Below, piece after piece: positions 1 through 5,270 of a stretch of 5,789 nt of DNA. This DNA comes from Saprospiraceae bacterium (GTDB lineage Bacteria > Bacteroidota > Bacteroidia > Chitinophagales > Saprospiraceae). A program made the position numbers and the translations under genes. The DNA is taken from contig JALVCY010000029.1 in the NCBI GenBank assembly GCA_027009605.1, positions 1 to 5,789 on the forward strand, given 5' to 3'. How positions within the stretch are numbered: position 1 is the first letter of the stretch; every line of letters starts with the position of its first letter. The notes beneath the pieces are model-generated. The model was given only the letters and a program-made list of their open reading frames with translations. It was not told where the DNA came from and searched no databases.

Positions 1-1698
1 AAATCGAATAAAAGTACGCATAAATTTTTTTGGCAAAAAGGTAAAACCGATACCCACTCTACCCTTCACATCTTGATTGCGAAAGCCATAGTCCACCATC
101 CCGTCAAAATGCAACATCTGGTTGTTGGGAAACTCGAGCAGAAGTCCCCCTCCCAACCGATGCCGATAGCCTCCAATACCTACTAGGTTGATTTGCTCTA
201 TAAGTGGATCAATCCAAAAAGTATAACCTTTGCTCCGGTCTTTGTGCCCAAATCCGTTCAACAATACATCTACCAAGCCAATATGATTATAAATGGAATC
301 CTGTTTGCGTTTGTATTCCGGTGACTCATGATATTGCTTGATGCTATCTGCTTTGACAATAAACTTAATTTCGGAAGCCTTGAAGGTCACCGGCCGCAGC
401 CGCTCCCAAAAGAGTGAATCCTTTTCAAAAGCATCCGTGGCATAGGTTTTTACTTGACGATTAAAAAACCTTTTTGGCAAGGGCGGATTGATTTTATAAT
501 GCGTATGGCGCACGCTTACATTGCCGATAAAATGATTCTTGCCTTCTTTGATGGTATAGATGATTTCCCGGCGCACCGGCAAGGTATAATGGCCTTCTTG
601 CCATTCATAATTTTGCAAAATCTTAAAATCCTGCGCCCCAAACATCGCCGGTGGATTGATGCTCAAGTCAACCGATTTGAGCGCAAAAGTGCTATCTTCA
701 ATAAAGAGAATCCCGCGAAATAGTGCGTCTGATTGAAATCTCGGTTGGACAGCTATCTTAAAAACTTTGTGCCCGTCTTCCATAAAAGAGCCTTGGAAAT
801 CATAGGTATAATTTAGGTTGGCAGTACTCGCCAAAGGAGACAAAACAGGCTTGGAACAGATACTCGGAAAAGCAATCGTATTGCGGTAAAAATTAAAGTC
901 CGGGTCAGTAACCGAATAAATCAAATAAGGATTGCTATTGACCCATTGATAGGGAGCGATTTCCCCGCCACTACCACCATAAAAACTCACCGCAACATTT
1001 TGAGTCGGCGTATAGCGATTAGAATAATCATGTTTTGCTATGATTTTTTCTTTAAAAGTTTTGGGCGCTTTGAAGTAAAGTTCGGAGACACTCTCTATCA
1101 ATTGCAAGTTATTTTTATCAAAAAAAGCATCTCGATTTTCCTTGACTTGTTTTTCTTGCTCTTCCAGTTTGCGTTTTTTTCGCTTGCTCAACTTTTTATT
1201 CGACTTCACGACCAATAAAGTATCTGATTTATGGGGATGGATAAGTTTTCGATCCAAGGTCTTTTTGACGTAAGTCTCACATGAATAAGTTTTTAATTGG
1301 TGGAGATATTTTTTACGATTTTTGCGAACTTTATTCATGATGGATTTGGCCGCACTTTTGGAGTTGGCGATGACTTGTACTTCTCCTAATTCGGTCGGAC
1401 TTTCGTCCAAAACGACATCTATCATCTTGACCTGTCCTTTCTCAAGAGCCACCGATTTTTCTAAGCTTTTAAAGCCTAAATAACTGAAAACCAATGTATA
1501 GTGTCCCGTATCCAAATCAAAAATATAGCGGCCTTTGACATCCGAAGCCGTGCCCAAGGTCGCATCTTTGACATAAATACTGGCAAAAGGCAAAGGCTCT
1601 CCTTTCGTATCTTTGATTGTTCCTTGGATTTGTTGGGCATAGCTTGCGCTAAAAATCAAGGAAAAGCACAGGACAAGTAAAAACTCTTTTTTATTCAT
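1..1698 (-). CDS. DUF5686 protein with N-terminal carboxypeptidase-regulatory-like domain, partial (3' end off the left edge)
   Basis: Reading leftward from ATG at 1698-1696, the frame stays open for 566 codons to the window edge, so the C-terminus is missing; relatives are, from memory, around 800 residues. Residues 1-21 form a signal peptide (MNKKEF, hydrophobic core LLVLCFSLIF, likely cleavage after SASYA before QQ). Residues ~24-110 match a CarboxypepD_reg-like beta-sandwich: IQGTIKDTKGEPLPFASIYV, then GTASDVKGRYIFDL and YTLVFSYLGF. From ~115 onward the protein resembles DUF5686, with a very basic stretch (KKLSKRKKRKLEEQEKQ) near residues 168-184. The regulatory-like domain is common at the N-terminus of Bacteroidota outer-membrane proteins, so an envelope location is inferred; the biochemical role of DUF5686 is not known to me. 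No Shine-Dalgarno sequence precedes the start, which is usual in this phylum. The gene diverges from its right neighbour and has no partner visible here. Family call is confident, function is not. Confidence 0.87.
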   Translation of the reverse strand, partial: MNKKEFLLVLCFSLIFSASYAQQIQGTIKDTKGEPLPFASIYVKDATLGTASDVKGRYIFDLDTGHYTLVFSYLGFKSLEKSVALEKGQVKMIDVVLDESPTELGEVQVIANSKSAAKSIMNKVRKNRKKYLHQLKTYSCETYVKKTLDRKLIHPHKSDTLLVVKSNKKLSKRKKRKLEEQEKQVKENRDAFFDKNNLQLIESVSELYFKAPKTFKEKIIAKHDYSNRYTPTQNVAVSFYGGSGGEIAPYQWVNSNPYLIYSVTDPDFNFYRNTIAFPSICSKPVLSPLASTANLNYTYDFQGSFMEDGHKVFKIAVQPRFQSDALFRGILFIEDSTFALKSVDLSINPPAMFGAQDFKILQNYEWQEGHYTLPVRREIIYTIKEGKNHFIGNVSVRHTHYKINPPLPKRFFNRQVKTYATDAFEKDSLFWERLRPVTFKASEIKFIVKADSIKQYHESPEYKRKQDSIYNHIGLVDVLLNGFGHKDRSKGYTFWIDPLIEQINLVGIGGYRHRLGGGLLLEFPNNQMLHFDGMVDYGFRNQDVKGRVGIGFTFLPKKFMRTFIRF

Positions 1699-1796
1699 AA
1701 TATGGGTGGTGATTATAGTGAACTCAACTCAAAAGTGGCTACAAAAAAGAACTAAAAAAAACGGATTTTAGTACTCAGCCTTCTAAGTCTAACGCT

Positions 1797-1804
1797 CAAA
1801 TGTA
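1797..1804 (-). promoter_or_regulatory. Candidate -7 element for the DUF5686 gene
   Basis: On the minus strand this reads TACATTTG, an exact match to the Bacteroidota -7 consensus TAnnTTTG, about 98 nt upstream of the ATG. No TTG stands at the expected 19-21 nt upstream (TTC or TTT there), so the -33 element is weak. An exact match can occur by chance in A+T-rich DNA, so this is only the best candidate in the interval. Confidence 0.3.
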
Positions 1805-2232
1805 AAGAAAAATGTCGAAAGTCAGAAAATCTAAATTAGGACGACCCATAATTAAAAAAGTAACAACTCAACAAAAATCATTTTAGCTAAAGAAGGTCTC
1901 TGCGCTGAGTAGTTACCTAAAAAGAAGTGCCTTTCAGTTTTAACAAAAGATAGTAACGCCTGTAAAAGGTTGCTTGATAGATGAGTCGGCTACGCAAGGT
2001 GGTCTATCTTGCTAAGAATGAAAGAAAGGAGCAAAATAACGTAAAGTCAAGAGCAAACTCGGCATTCCCCCACTTTTGAGCCTTATTCAGCACAAAAAAA
2101 AATTGACAGATGGAGTATTTTTTCACCATGCCTTGGTGGTAATACAATTGTTCCAACCAATAAAATATTGTTGTTAGGATTTTTTAGAATGAGTAAAAGT
2201 TATCAACGAAATTGTTTTTCTTATGCAACTAT
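1805..2232. other. Divergent intergenic region without a recognisable gene
   Basis: No open frame with coding character, tRNA cloverleaf or known RNA gene is visible between the two divergent promoters. It holds only weak structure: a short hairpin CACCA-TGCCT-TGGTG near 2134-2148, a GATAGA/TCTATC pair around 1976-2008, and the right arm (2070-2080) of an 11-nt inverted repeat whose left arm is 1728-1738. It may be decayed or regulatory DNA; nothing more specific can be supported. Confidence 0.5.
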
Positions 2233-2263
2233 TTGGTTTTTTGCAAAAAAGTTTATATATTTG
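2233..2263 (+). promoter_or_regulatory. Bacteroidota-type promoter for the 2320 gene
   Basis: TTG at 2233-2235, a 20-nt spacer, then TATATTTG at 2256-2263 match both parts of the Bacteroidota sigma-ABfr consensus (TTG at -33, TAnnTTTG at -7, spacing about 19-21). Transcription would begin near 2270, giving a leader of about 50 nt before ATG 2320. This also settles the start: an in-frame upstream ATG at 2212 lies before the promoter and would not be in the transcript. Confidence 0.65.
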
Positions 2264-2319
2264 CGCAAGCTCAACCTATTGAGTCCCAACAGCTTACGCA
2301 AAACAAAAATAAATCAATC

Positions 2320-3012
2320 ATGCGCAAACAAGGATTTTATAGAAAGTACAACTTTCCGGATGCCGATTTATATGCAATGGTCGTGGATAGACTAAAATAT
2401 GCCCAACGCGATTTAAAAGAGTTCAAAAAATTTGGGATAACCAAAGCCAAATTGAAGGGCATTCAAAATCGGGTCTTACAGTTTTATAACTTGCCCAATG
2501 ATGATGAATTGGTCGGCAACCAAATGGTCGTTACCGAAAAAAAATACGACAAAGCCAACCGGCTCAAAGCGGCCATCCGATCCATCATGACTCGGGTCGC
2601 CATGAAATATGGTCAACGTTCCGGCAGATATCGCGCTTACGGCACCGCCAAAATGTCGGACATGTCTGATGCTCAACTACTCTTTTGTGGTCGGCGAGTG
2701 GCCCGGGTGGGTCGCAAACAATTGCCACTACTCGCCGAAACCGGACTGAATGAAGAGGCCATCATCCGTGTCCAACAAGCTGCCAATGACTTCGAAAAAA
2801 GCATGAATATCCAACAAGATAAAATCGCCGAACGAGATATCTCCGTCGAAAAGAGAGTCCTCCTAGGCAATAAGATCTATGATGACTTAATCCAACTTTC
2901 AGATATCGGCAAACTTATCTGGGATAACCAAAATAAAACCTACTACGAACAATACGCCATCTACGAAAGTAATAACGAGCAAAAGAAAAAACGGAAATTA
3001 GCCAAGGAGTAA
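2320..3012 (+). CDS. Hypothetical basic, mostly helical protein, 230 aa
   Basis: I do not recognise a named family. The ATG at 2320 is chosen over the in-frame ATG at 2212 because a good promoter lies between them, the 2212 extension is low-complexity and unlike the rest, and the A-rich leader before 2320 is typical of Bacteroidota starts. The protein has no signal peptide or membrane segment. It is rich in Lys/Arg and in long helix-forming stretches: LKYAQRDLKEFKKFGITKAK near residues 25-44, then an Arg/Gly/Tyr-rich patch (MKYGQRSGRYRAYG), a segment with MSDAQLLFCGRRVARVGRKQ, a helix following LNEEAIIRVQQAANDFEKSM, and RDISVEKRVLLGNKIYDDLI. The C-terminus is a charged tail (EQKKKRKLAKE). From memory, the later two thirds resemble uncharacterised proteins often seen in several copies in Bacteroidota (pattern RDIA.E.R...GN.LY.EL..L...GK..W), but this is recall, not a search. 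It has its own promoter and no operon partner. Confidence 0.85.
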   Translation: MRKQGFYRKYNFPDADLYAMVVDRLKYAQRDLKEFKKFGITKAKLKGIQNRVLQFYNLPNDDELVGNQMVVTEKKYDKANRLKAAIRSIMTRVAMKYGQRSGRYRAYGTAKMSDMSDAQLLFCGRRVARVGRKQLPLLAETGLNEEAIIRVQQAANDFEKSMNIQQDKIAERDISVEKRVLLGNKIYDDLIQLSDIGKLIWDNQNKTYYEQYAIYESNNEQKKKRKLAKE

Positions 3013-3017
3013 AATAA

Positions 3018-3034
3018 CAGAATTTTATTTGGTA
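3018..3034. repeat. Left copy of a 17-nt imperfect direct repeat
   Basis: CAGAATTTTATTTGGTA here and CAGAATAAAATTTGGTA at 3559-3575 agree at 14 of 17 positions; the three differences are a central TTT changed to AAA. The pair brackets nearly the whole intergenic region between the two plus-strand genes, including the 3189-3528 palindromic element. The core (TTTATTTGG) recurs in the other A+T-rich hairpins of this window. Too long and too diverged to be an ordinary target-site duplication. Confidence 0.45.
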
Positions 3035-3094
3035 AACAACCTGCCCAAATGTTGGTTTCGGCTAAACCGTTATGCCGTTATACCCGTGCATCTT

Positions 3095-3105
3095 CTCCGA
3101 AAAGT
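3095..3105. repeat. Solo copy of the CTCCGAAAAGT motif
   Basis: The same 11 bases form the outer terminal arm of the palindromic element at 3189-3199 and, inverted, at 3518-3528. This third, direct copy lies about 94 nt further left. A related GGATGCA motif recurs nearby (about 3150 and 3200), suggesting a partial duplication or a remnant of a second element end. The rest of 3035-3188 shows only a tandem GTTCAAGC near 3163-3178 and no gene. Confidence 0.5.
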
Positions 3106-3270
3106 AGGTTTTTTGAAGTAGCGGGGAAATTTGCCAAGTATTATTCCGGATGCATGGATTCTGTTCAAGCGTTCAAGCGTCGAGATTACTCCGAAAAGTC
3201 GGATGCAGTGGTTGGCTCTTGAGCCCACAAAATTTTATTTGGATTCTTTATGATAACTAGTGCGACCGAG

Positions 3271-3300
3271 ACAAGGTGTCGCCCCGCCGGGGCTTCCTGT
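3271..3300 (+). repeat. REP-like unit a (forward)
   Basis: The unit reads ACAAGGTGTCGCC followed by a GCCCC-GCC-GGGGC hairpin (3281-3293) and TTCCTGT. It shares the lead ACAAGG..TCGCCCC with units b and (inverted) c. Such GTCGCCCC...GGGGCT palindromes resemble REP sequences that RAYT-type (TnpA_REP) transposases act on; no such gene is in the window. Confidence 0.65.
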
Positions 3301-3320
3301 ATCGTGTGTGATGTTTTCTT

Positions 3321-3351
3321 ACAAGGTTGTCGCCCCTACAGGGCTGACAAC
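3321..3351 (+). repeat. REP-like unit b (forward)
   Basis: It starts with the same ACAAGG lead as unit a and has TCGCCCC then TACAGGGCT. An added outer pair, GTTGTC at 3326-3331 with GACAAC at 3346-3351, extends the hairpin beyond the GCCC/GGGC stem. Same orientation as unit a. Confidence 0.65.
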
Positions 3352-3384
3352 ATAGAGAACACAGCCGGGATACTCAGCCCTGAA

Positions 3385-3409
3385 AGCCCCAGCGGGGCGA
3401 TATCTTTGT
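3385..3409 (-). repeat. REP-like unit c (inverted)
   Basis: Read on the minus strand this is ACAAAGATATCGCCCC then GCTGGGGCTT, closely matching unit a. The stem is GCCCC/GGGGC with loop AGC on the plus strand. Opposite orientation to units a and b, giving the head-to-head arrangement typical of BIMEs. Confidence 0.65.
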
Positions 3410-3432
3410 AAAAGACTAAAATAGTAGGAATC

Positions 3433-3453
3433 TAGCTCCGTAGGAGCGACACC
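3433..3453 (-). repeat. REP-like unit d (inverted)
   Basis: On the minus strand it reads GGTGTCGCTCC-TAC-GGAGCTA. The stem is GCTCC/GGAGC (3435-3447) where units a and c have GCCCC/GGGGC, so both sides of one base pair have changed together. It is the mirror partner of unit a in the symmetrical element. Confidence 0.65.
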
Positions 3454-3558
3454 ACGTTACACTATGCATCGTAGCCAAATAAAATTTTGTTCCGTGCTTT
3501 AATTTCCGGCAGAGTGGACTTTTCGGAGCAGGTTCAACGATTGAGCAAACTCTCCAAA

Positions 3559-3575
3559 CAGAATAAAATTTGGTA
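3559..3575. repeat. Right copy of the 17-nt imperfect direct repeat
   Basis: Partner of the copy at 3018-3034. It ends in TTTGGTA and its last two bases are the first two of the candidate -7 element of the DUF2400 gene, so this repeat may supply part of that promoter. The same TTTGGTAG/TTGGTAG string precedes each A+T-rich hairpin downstream of the DUF2400 gene. Confidence 0.45.
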
Positions 3576-3581
3576 GTTTTG
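3574..3581 (+). promoter_or_regulatory. Candidate -7 element for the DUF2400 gene
   Basis: TAGTTTTG fits TAnnTTTG exactly and lies 36 nt before ATG 3618. No TTG is found 19-21 nt upstream, so the -33 half is poor. AGGAG at 3597-3601 is too far (16 nt) from the ATG to act as a standard ribosome binding site. The position argues against a longer protein from TTG 3570, which would begin before the predicted transcript. Confidence 0.38.
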
Positions 3582-3617
3582 CATCAAAATACTTTTAGGA
3601 GTAAACTCACCGGTATC

Positions 3618-4379
3618 ATGAATGAAGACCTAAAAAAAAGACTGGAAGCTGCTTTTTTGCACTACAACAAAAAAGGATTTATCAAAGATGATCCTATCAG
3701 TATTCCACATCAATTTACCCGCAAACAAGATATCGAAATTATAGGCTTTTGGACAGCCGTTTTATCTTGGGGAAGAAGAGCCTCCATTATAAATAGTGCC
3801 AACAAACTGGTAGAACTCCTAGACGGGGCTCCTTATGACTTTATTCTCCATCATCAAGACTCTGATTTAATTCCTTTTACAAAATTTGTCCACCGGACTT
3901 TTCAGCCTACGGATGCCTTGTATTTTATCCACTTCCTAAAACACTATTATCAATCTAACGATAGCCTGGAAAACGCTTTTACCCAAGGCCTTGAGCCGGA
4001 TGCCCCTAACATCAAACAAGGCCTGATTCACTTTCATGATTTATTCTTCTCTCTTCCGGAAGCCCCCAAACGCACACGCAAACACATCCCGACTCCTTTA
4101 CGCAACTCTTCTTGCAAAAGGCTCAATATGTTTCTTCGTTGGATGGTGCGCAAAGATGAGGTGGATTTTGGGATTTGGCAACAAATTAAACCGGCTCAAT
4201 TACTGATGCCCCTAGACGTTCACACCGAAAGAATGGGGCGAAAATTGGGGCTTTTGCACCGAAAACAAAGGGACTGGAAGGCCGTGGAAGAATTGACGAA
4301 TGCGCTAAAAGTCTTTGATCCTGTGGATCCTGTTCGTTTCGACTTTGCGCTATTTGGGATGGGCTTGGAACAAATGTAG
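3618..4379 (+). CDS. TIGR02757 / DUF2400 family protein
   Basis: A 253-residue protein, about full length for this conserved Bacteroidota-rich family, whose function is not established to my knowledge. Start ATG 3618 fits the family N-terminus (MNEDLKKRLEAAFLHYN, then DDPISIPHQF at 24-33); a TTG 48 nt upstream is in frame but precedes the likely promoter. Conserved blocks: QDIEIIGFWTAVLSWGRRAS (37-56), APYDFIL (71-77), HIPTPLRNSSCKRLNMFLRW (156-175) followed by MVRKD, PLDVHTERMGRKLGL (198-212), and FDPVDPVRFDFALFGMG (233-249). The PLDVHT..-R-LGL segment resembles the Asp-containing VDTHV.R..-LGL segment of HhH-GPD DNA glycosylases, suggesting (inference) a distant link to that fold; the Asp would be residue 200. 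No signal peptide or membrane segment, so cytoplasmic. Probably monocistronic: repeat DNA lies on both sides. The family call is strong. Confidence 0.95.
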   Translation: MNEDLKKRLEAAFLHYNKKGFIKDDPISIPHQFTRKQDIEIIGFWTAVLSWGRRASIINSANKLVELLDGAPYDFILHHQDSDLIPFTKFVHRTFQPTDALYFIHFLKHYYQSNDSLENAFTQGLEPDAPNIKQGLIHFHDLFFSLPEAPKRTRKHIPTPLRNSSCKRLNMFLRWMVRKDEVDFGIWQQIKPAQLLMPLDVHTERMGRKLGLLHRKQRDWKAVEELTNALKVFDPVDPVRFDFALFGMGLEQM

Positions 4380-4399
4380 CGGTGATTTCAATCGCCGAG

Positions 4400-4454
4400 T
4401 TGGTAGCAGCCAAATTTATTTGGCTGATTGGTAGCGCCAAATTTATTTGGCGAT
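4400..4454. repeat. Two A+T-rich hairpins, each led by TTGGTAG
   Basis: Hairpin 1 is AGCCAAATTTATTTGGCT at 4408-4425, with a further C-G pair outside it (4407/4426). Hairpin 2 is CGCCAAATTTATTTGGCG at 4435-4452. Each follows TTGGTAG. The outer A-T pair of hairpin 1 is a C-G pair in hairpin 2, so both sides changed and pairing is kept. An additional ATCGCC/GGCGAT pair (4391-4396 with 4449-4454) can enclose both. They begin 20 nt after the DUF2400 stop and would be in its 3' untranslated region; there is no U-tract, so simple terminator function is not indicated. Confidence 0.75.
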
Positions 4455-4468
4455 ATGTCCGAACAGGA

Positions 4469-4728
4469 GTTGGTAGAGCCAAATTTATTTGGCTGAAATC
4501 TCAGACCATCTCCCGAATGAATTCGGAAGTACCTAACTATCCGGCATGCCCCAACAGGAATTAAGATTGCAGATTGCAGAATTAAGATTTGAGAAGTAGG
4601 GAATAGTCCCCGTTATAGTTCTTGCCCCGAATCCCCAAAATATTTAAAGACTTTTTTCATGAAATCCCCAAAAATCCCCGTAGGAGTTTCACAAGGAAAC
4701 CCCCTACGGCCTTTAAATATTTTGGGGA
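4469..4728. repeat. Tandem unit A (260 nt)
   Basis: First of two adjacent direct copies. In order it contains GTTGGTAG; the AGCCAAATTTATTTGGCT hairpin (4477-4494); a block with a second small hairpin CCGAAT-GA-ATTCGG near 4514-4527; AACAGGAATTAAG; a short tandem GATTGCAGATTGCAG; a less conserved segment around 4591-4610; and a closing long inverted repeat (4632-4728). Most of the unit is nearly identical to unit B; the differences concentrate in the middle and in the inner hairpin. It has no coding capacity of note: a 60-codon plus-strand frame here merely translates the hairpins as repeated AKFIW. Confidence 0.85.
4632..4728. repeat. Long inverted repeat closing unit A, with inner hairpin
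   Basis: Outer arms TCCCCAAAATATTTAAAG (4632-4649) and its exact reverse complement (4711-4728), 18 nt each. An inner stem pairs CCGTAGGAGTTTC (4678-4690) with GAAACCCCCTACGG (4696-4709) across an ACAAG loop, with one bulge/mismatch. The inner stem sequence is unrelated to the one at the same place in unit B. Confidence 0.85.
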
Positions 4729-4982
4729 GTTGGTAGAGCCAAATTTATTTGGCTGAAATCTCAGACCATCTCCCGAATAAATTCGGAAGTACCTAACTTA
4801 TCCTGCATTTCCCAACAGGAATTAAGATTGCAGATTGCAGAATTAAGAGTGGAGAAGTGAAGAATCGTCCCCGTTAGAGTTCTTGCCCCGAATCCCCAAA
4901 ATATTTAAAGACTTTTTTCATGAAATCCCCAAAAATCCCCTTTGCAGAAAGGGGATTTTATGGCTTTTAAATATTTTGGGGA
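4729..4982. repeat. Tandem unit B (254 nt)
   Basis: Second direct copy, starting immediately where unit A ends with the same GTTGGTAG and hairpin (4737-4754). The small hairpin reads CCGAAT-AA-ATTCGG here, differing from unit A only in its loop. Conserved blocks and order are as in unit A; a short stretch around 4849-4875 and the inner hairpin differ. After the closing GGGGA the repeat stops and unrelated sequence (GAGTGTTCC) begins, so there is no third full copy. Confidence 0.85.
4893..4982. repeat. Long inverted repeat closing unit B, with replaced inner hairpin
   Basis: Outer arms TCCCCAAAATATTTAAAG (4893-4910) and CTTTTAAATATTTTGGGGA (4964-4982), complementary apart from one extra T. 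The inner stem is a perfect 12-bp pair, AAAATCCCCTTT (4932-4943) with AAAGGGGATTTT (4948-4959), loop GCAG. The strong G+C stem followed by a T-rich run on either strand could also act as a bidirectional intrinsic terminator. Confidence 0.85.
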
Positions 4983-5083
4983 GAGTGTTCCTAGAAAGAG
5001 AAAATTCCTTTGAAAAAAAGCTAGTACTCACCCGTTCCACCGCTACACCGTTCTACGTTGACCATTAACCCCATTTGCAAAGG
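4983..5083. other. Unique spacer between the two repeat arrays
   Basis: No gene, hairpin or repeat copy is apparent here. The sequence belongs to neither the 260-nt family nor the 390-nt family. Confidence 0.5.
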
Positions 5084-5270
5084 ATACCGATAGGAGATAT
5101 CGGCAGGTGAGCCAAGAATTGCGCACTGATGATTAAAACATCCACTATCTTCTGCCAAACTTTTTCACAAAATTCCAGATTCATACATATAGCCAGGCAA
5201 ATGTAATATCTTTTTCTTGGTTTTTGTGCGAACGGTTTGGCTCACCCACCGCATCACTATCGGTGCTCCA

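Larger units (their letters stand above)
3189..3528. mobile_element. Nested palindromic element (MITE/BIME-like), ~340 bp
   Basis: Seen directly: CTCCGAAAAGTC at 3189-3200 is matched by its reverse complement at 3517-3528, and ACAAAATTTTATTTGG at 3227-3242 by its reverse complement at 3475-3490. The gap between outer and inner arm is exactly 26 nt on both sides, although the 26-nt sequences themselves do not match. Both arm pairs share one centre of symmetry, 3358.5. Inside lie four REP-like hairpins, two forward then two inverted, roughly symmetrical about the same centre. There is no open frame. The layout fits a non-autonomous palindromic element or a compound REP cluster; no transposase or clear target duplication is visible, so mobility is inferred. 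Confidence 0.6.

Noticed and set aside
454..1218. Two plus-strand frames of about 90 codons
   Set aside because: Both lie antisense inside the DUF5686 gene, whose minus-strand frame is open for 566 codons with clear domain similarity.
1860..2160. tRNA, tmRNA or other standard RNA gene in the divergent region
   Set aside because: The hairpins present are short and isolated; no cloverleaf, CCA end or recognisable conserved core was found.
2212..2319. Longer N-terminus for the 230-aa protein from ATG 2212
   Set aside because: The TTG-N20-TATATTTG promoter (2233-2263) lies inside the extension, so the upstream ATG would not be transcribed from it.
3570..3617. TTG start 16 codons upstream for the DUF2400 protein
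   Set aside because: The family N-terminus fits ATG 3618, and the TTG overlaps repeat sequence and the candidate -7 element.
4186..4482. 98-codon minus-strand frame
   Set aside because: It overlaps the strongly conserved C-terminal half of the DUF2400 gene in antisense and continues into the hairpin repeats.
4407..4494. CRISPR array
   Set aside because: Repeats are 18-nt palindromes with irregular spacing (27 and 42 nt) and the inter-repeat sequences are themselves related; no cas gene is present.
4382..4564. 60-codon plus-strand frame with three AKFIW repeats
   Set aside because: The peptide repeats are just the translation of the TTGGTAG-led hairpins. Unit B carries the same DNA without a matching frame, and there is no promoter or start context.
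4632..4982. Integron attC sites or a retron msr-msd
   Set aside because: No integrase or reverse transcriptase is present, and the arms lack the RYYYAAC/GTTRRRY boxes of attC. The variable inner hairpin is reported as an observation without that label.
4883..5068. 61-codon plus-strand frame
   Set aside because: It starts inside the long inverted repeat of unit B and runs into unique spacer; the equivalent part of unit A has no such frame.
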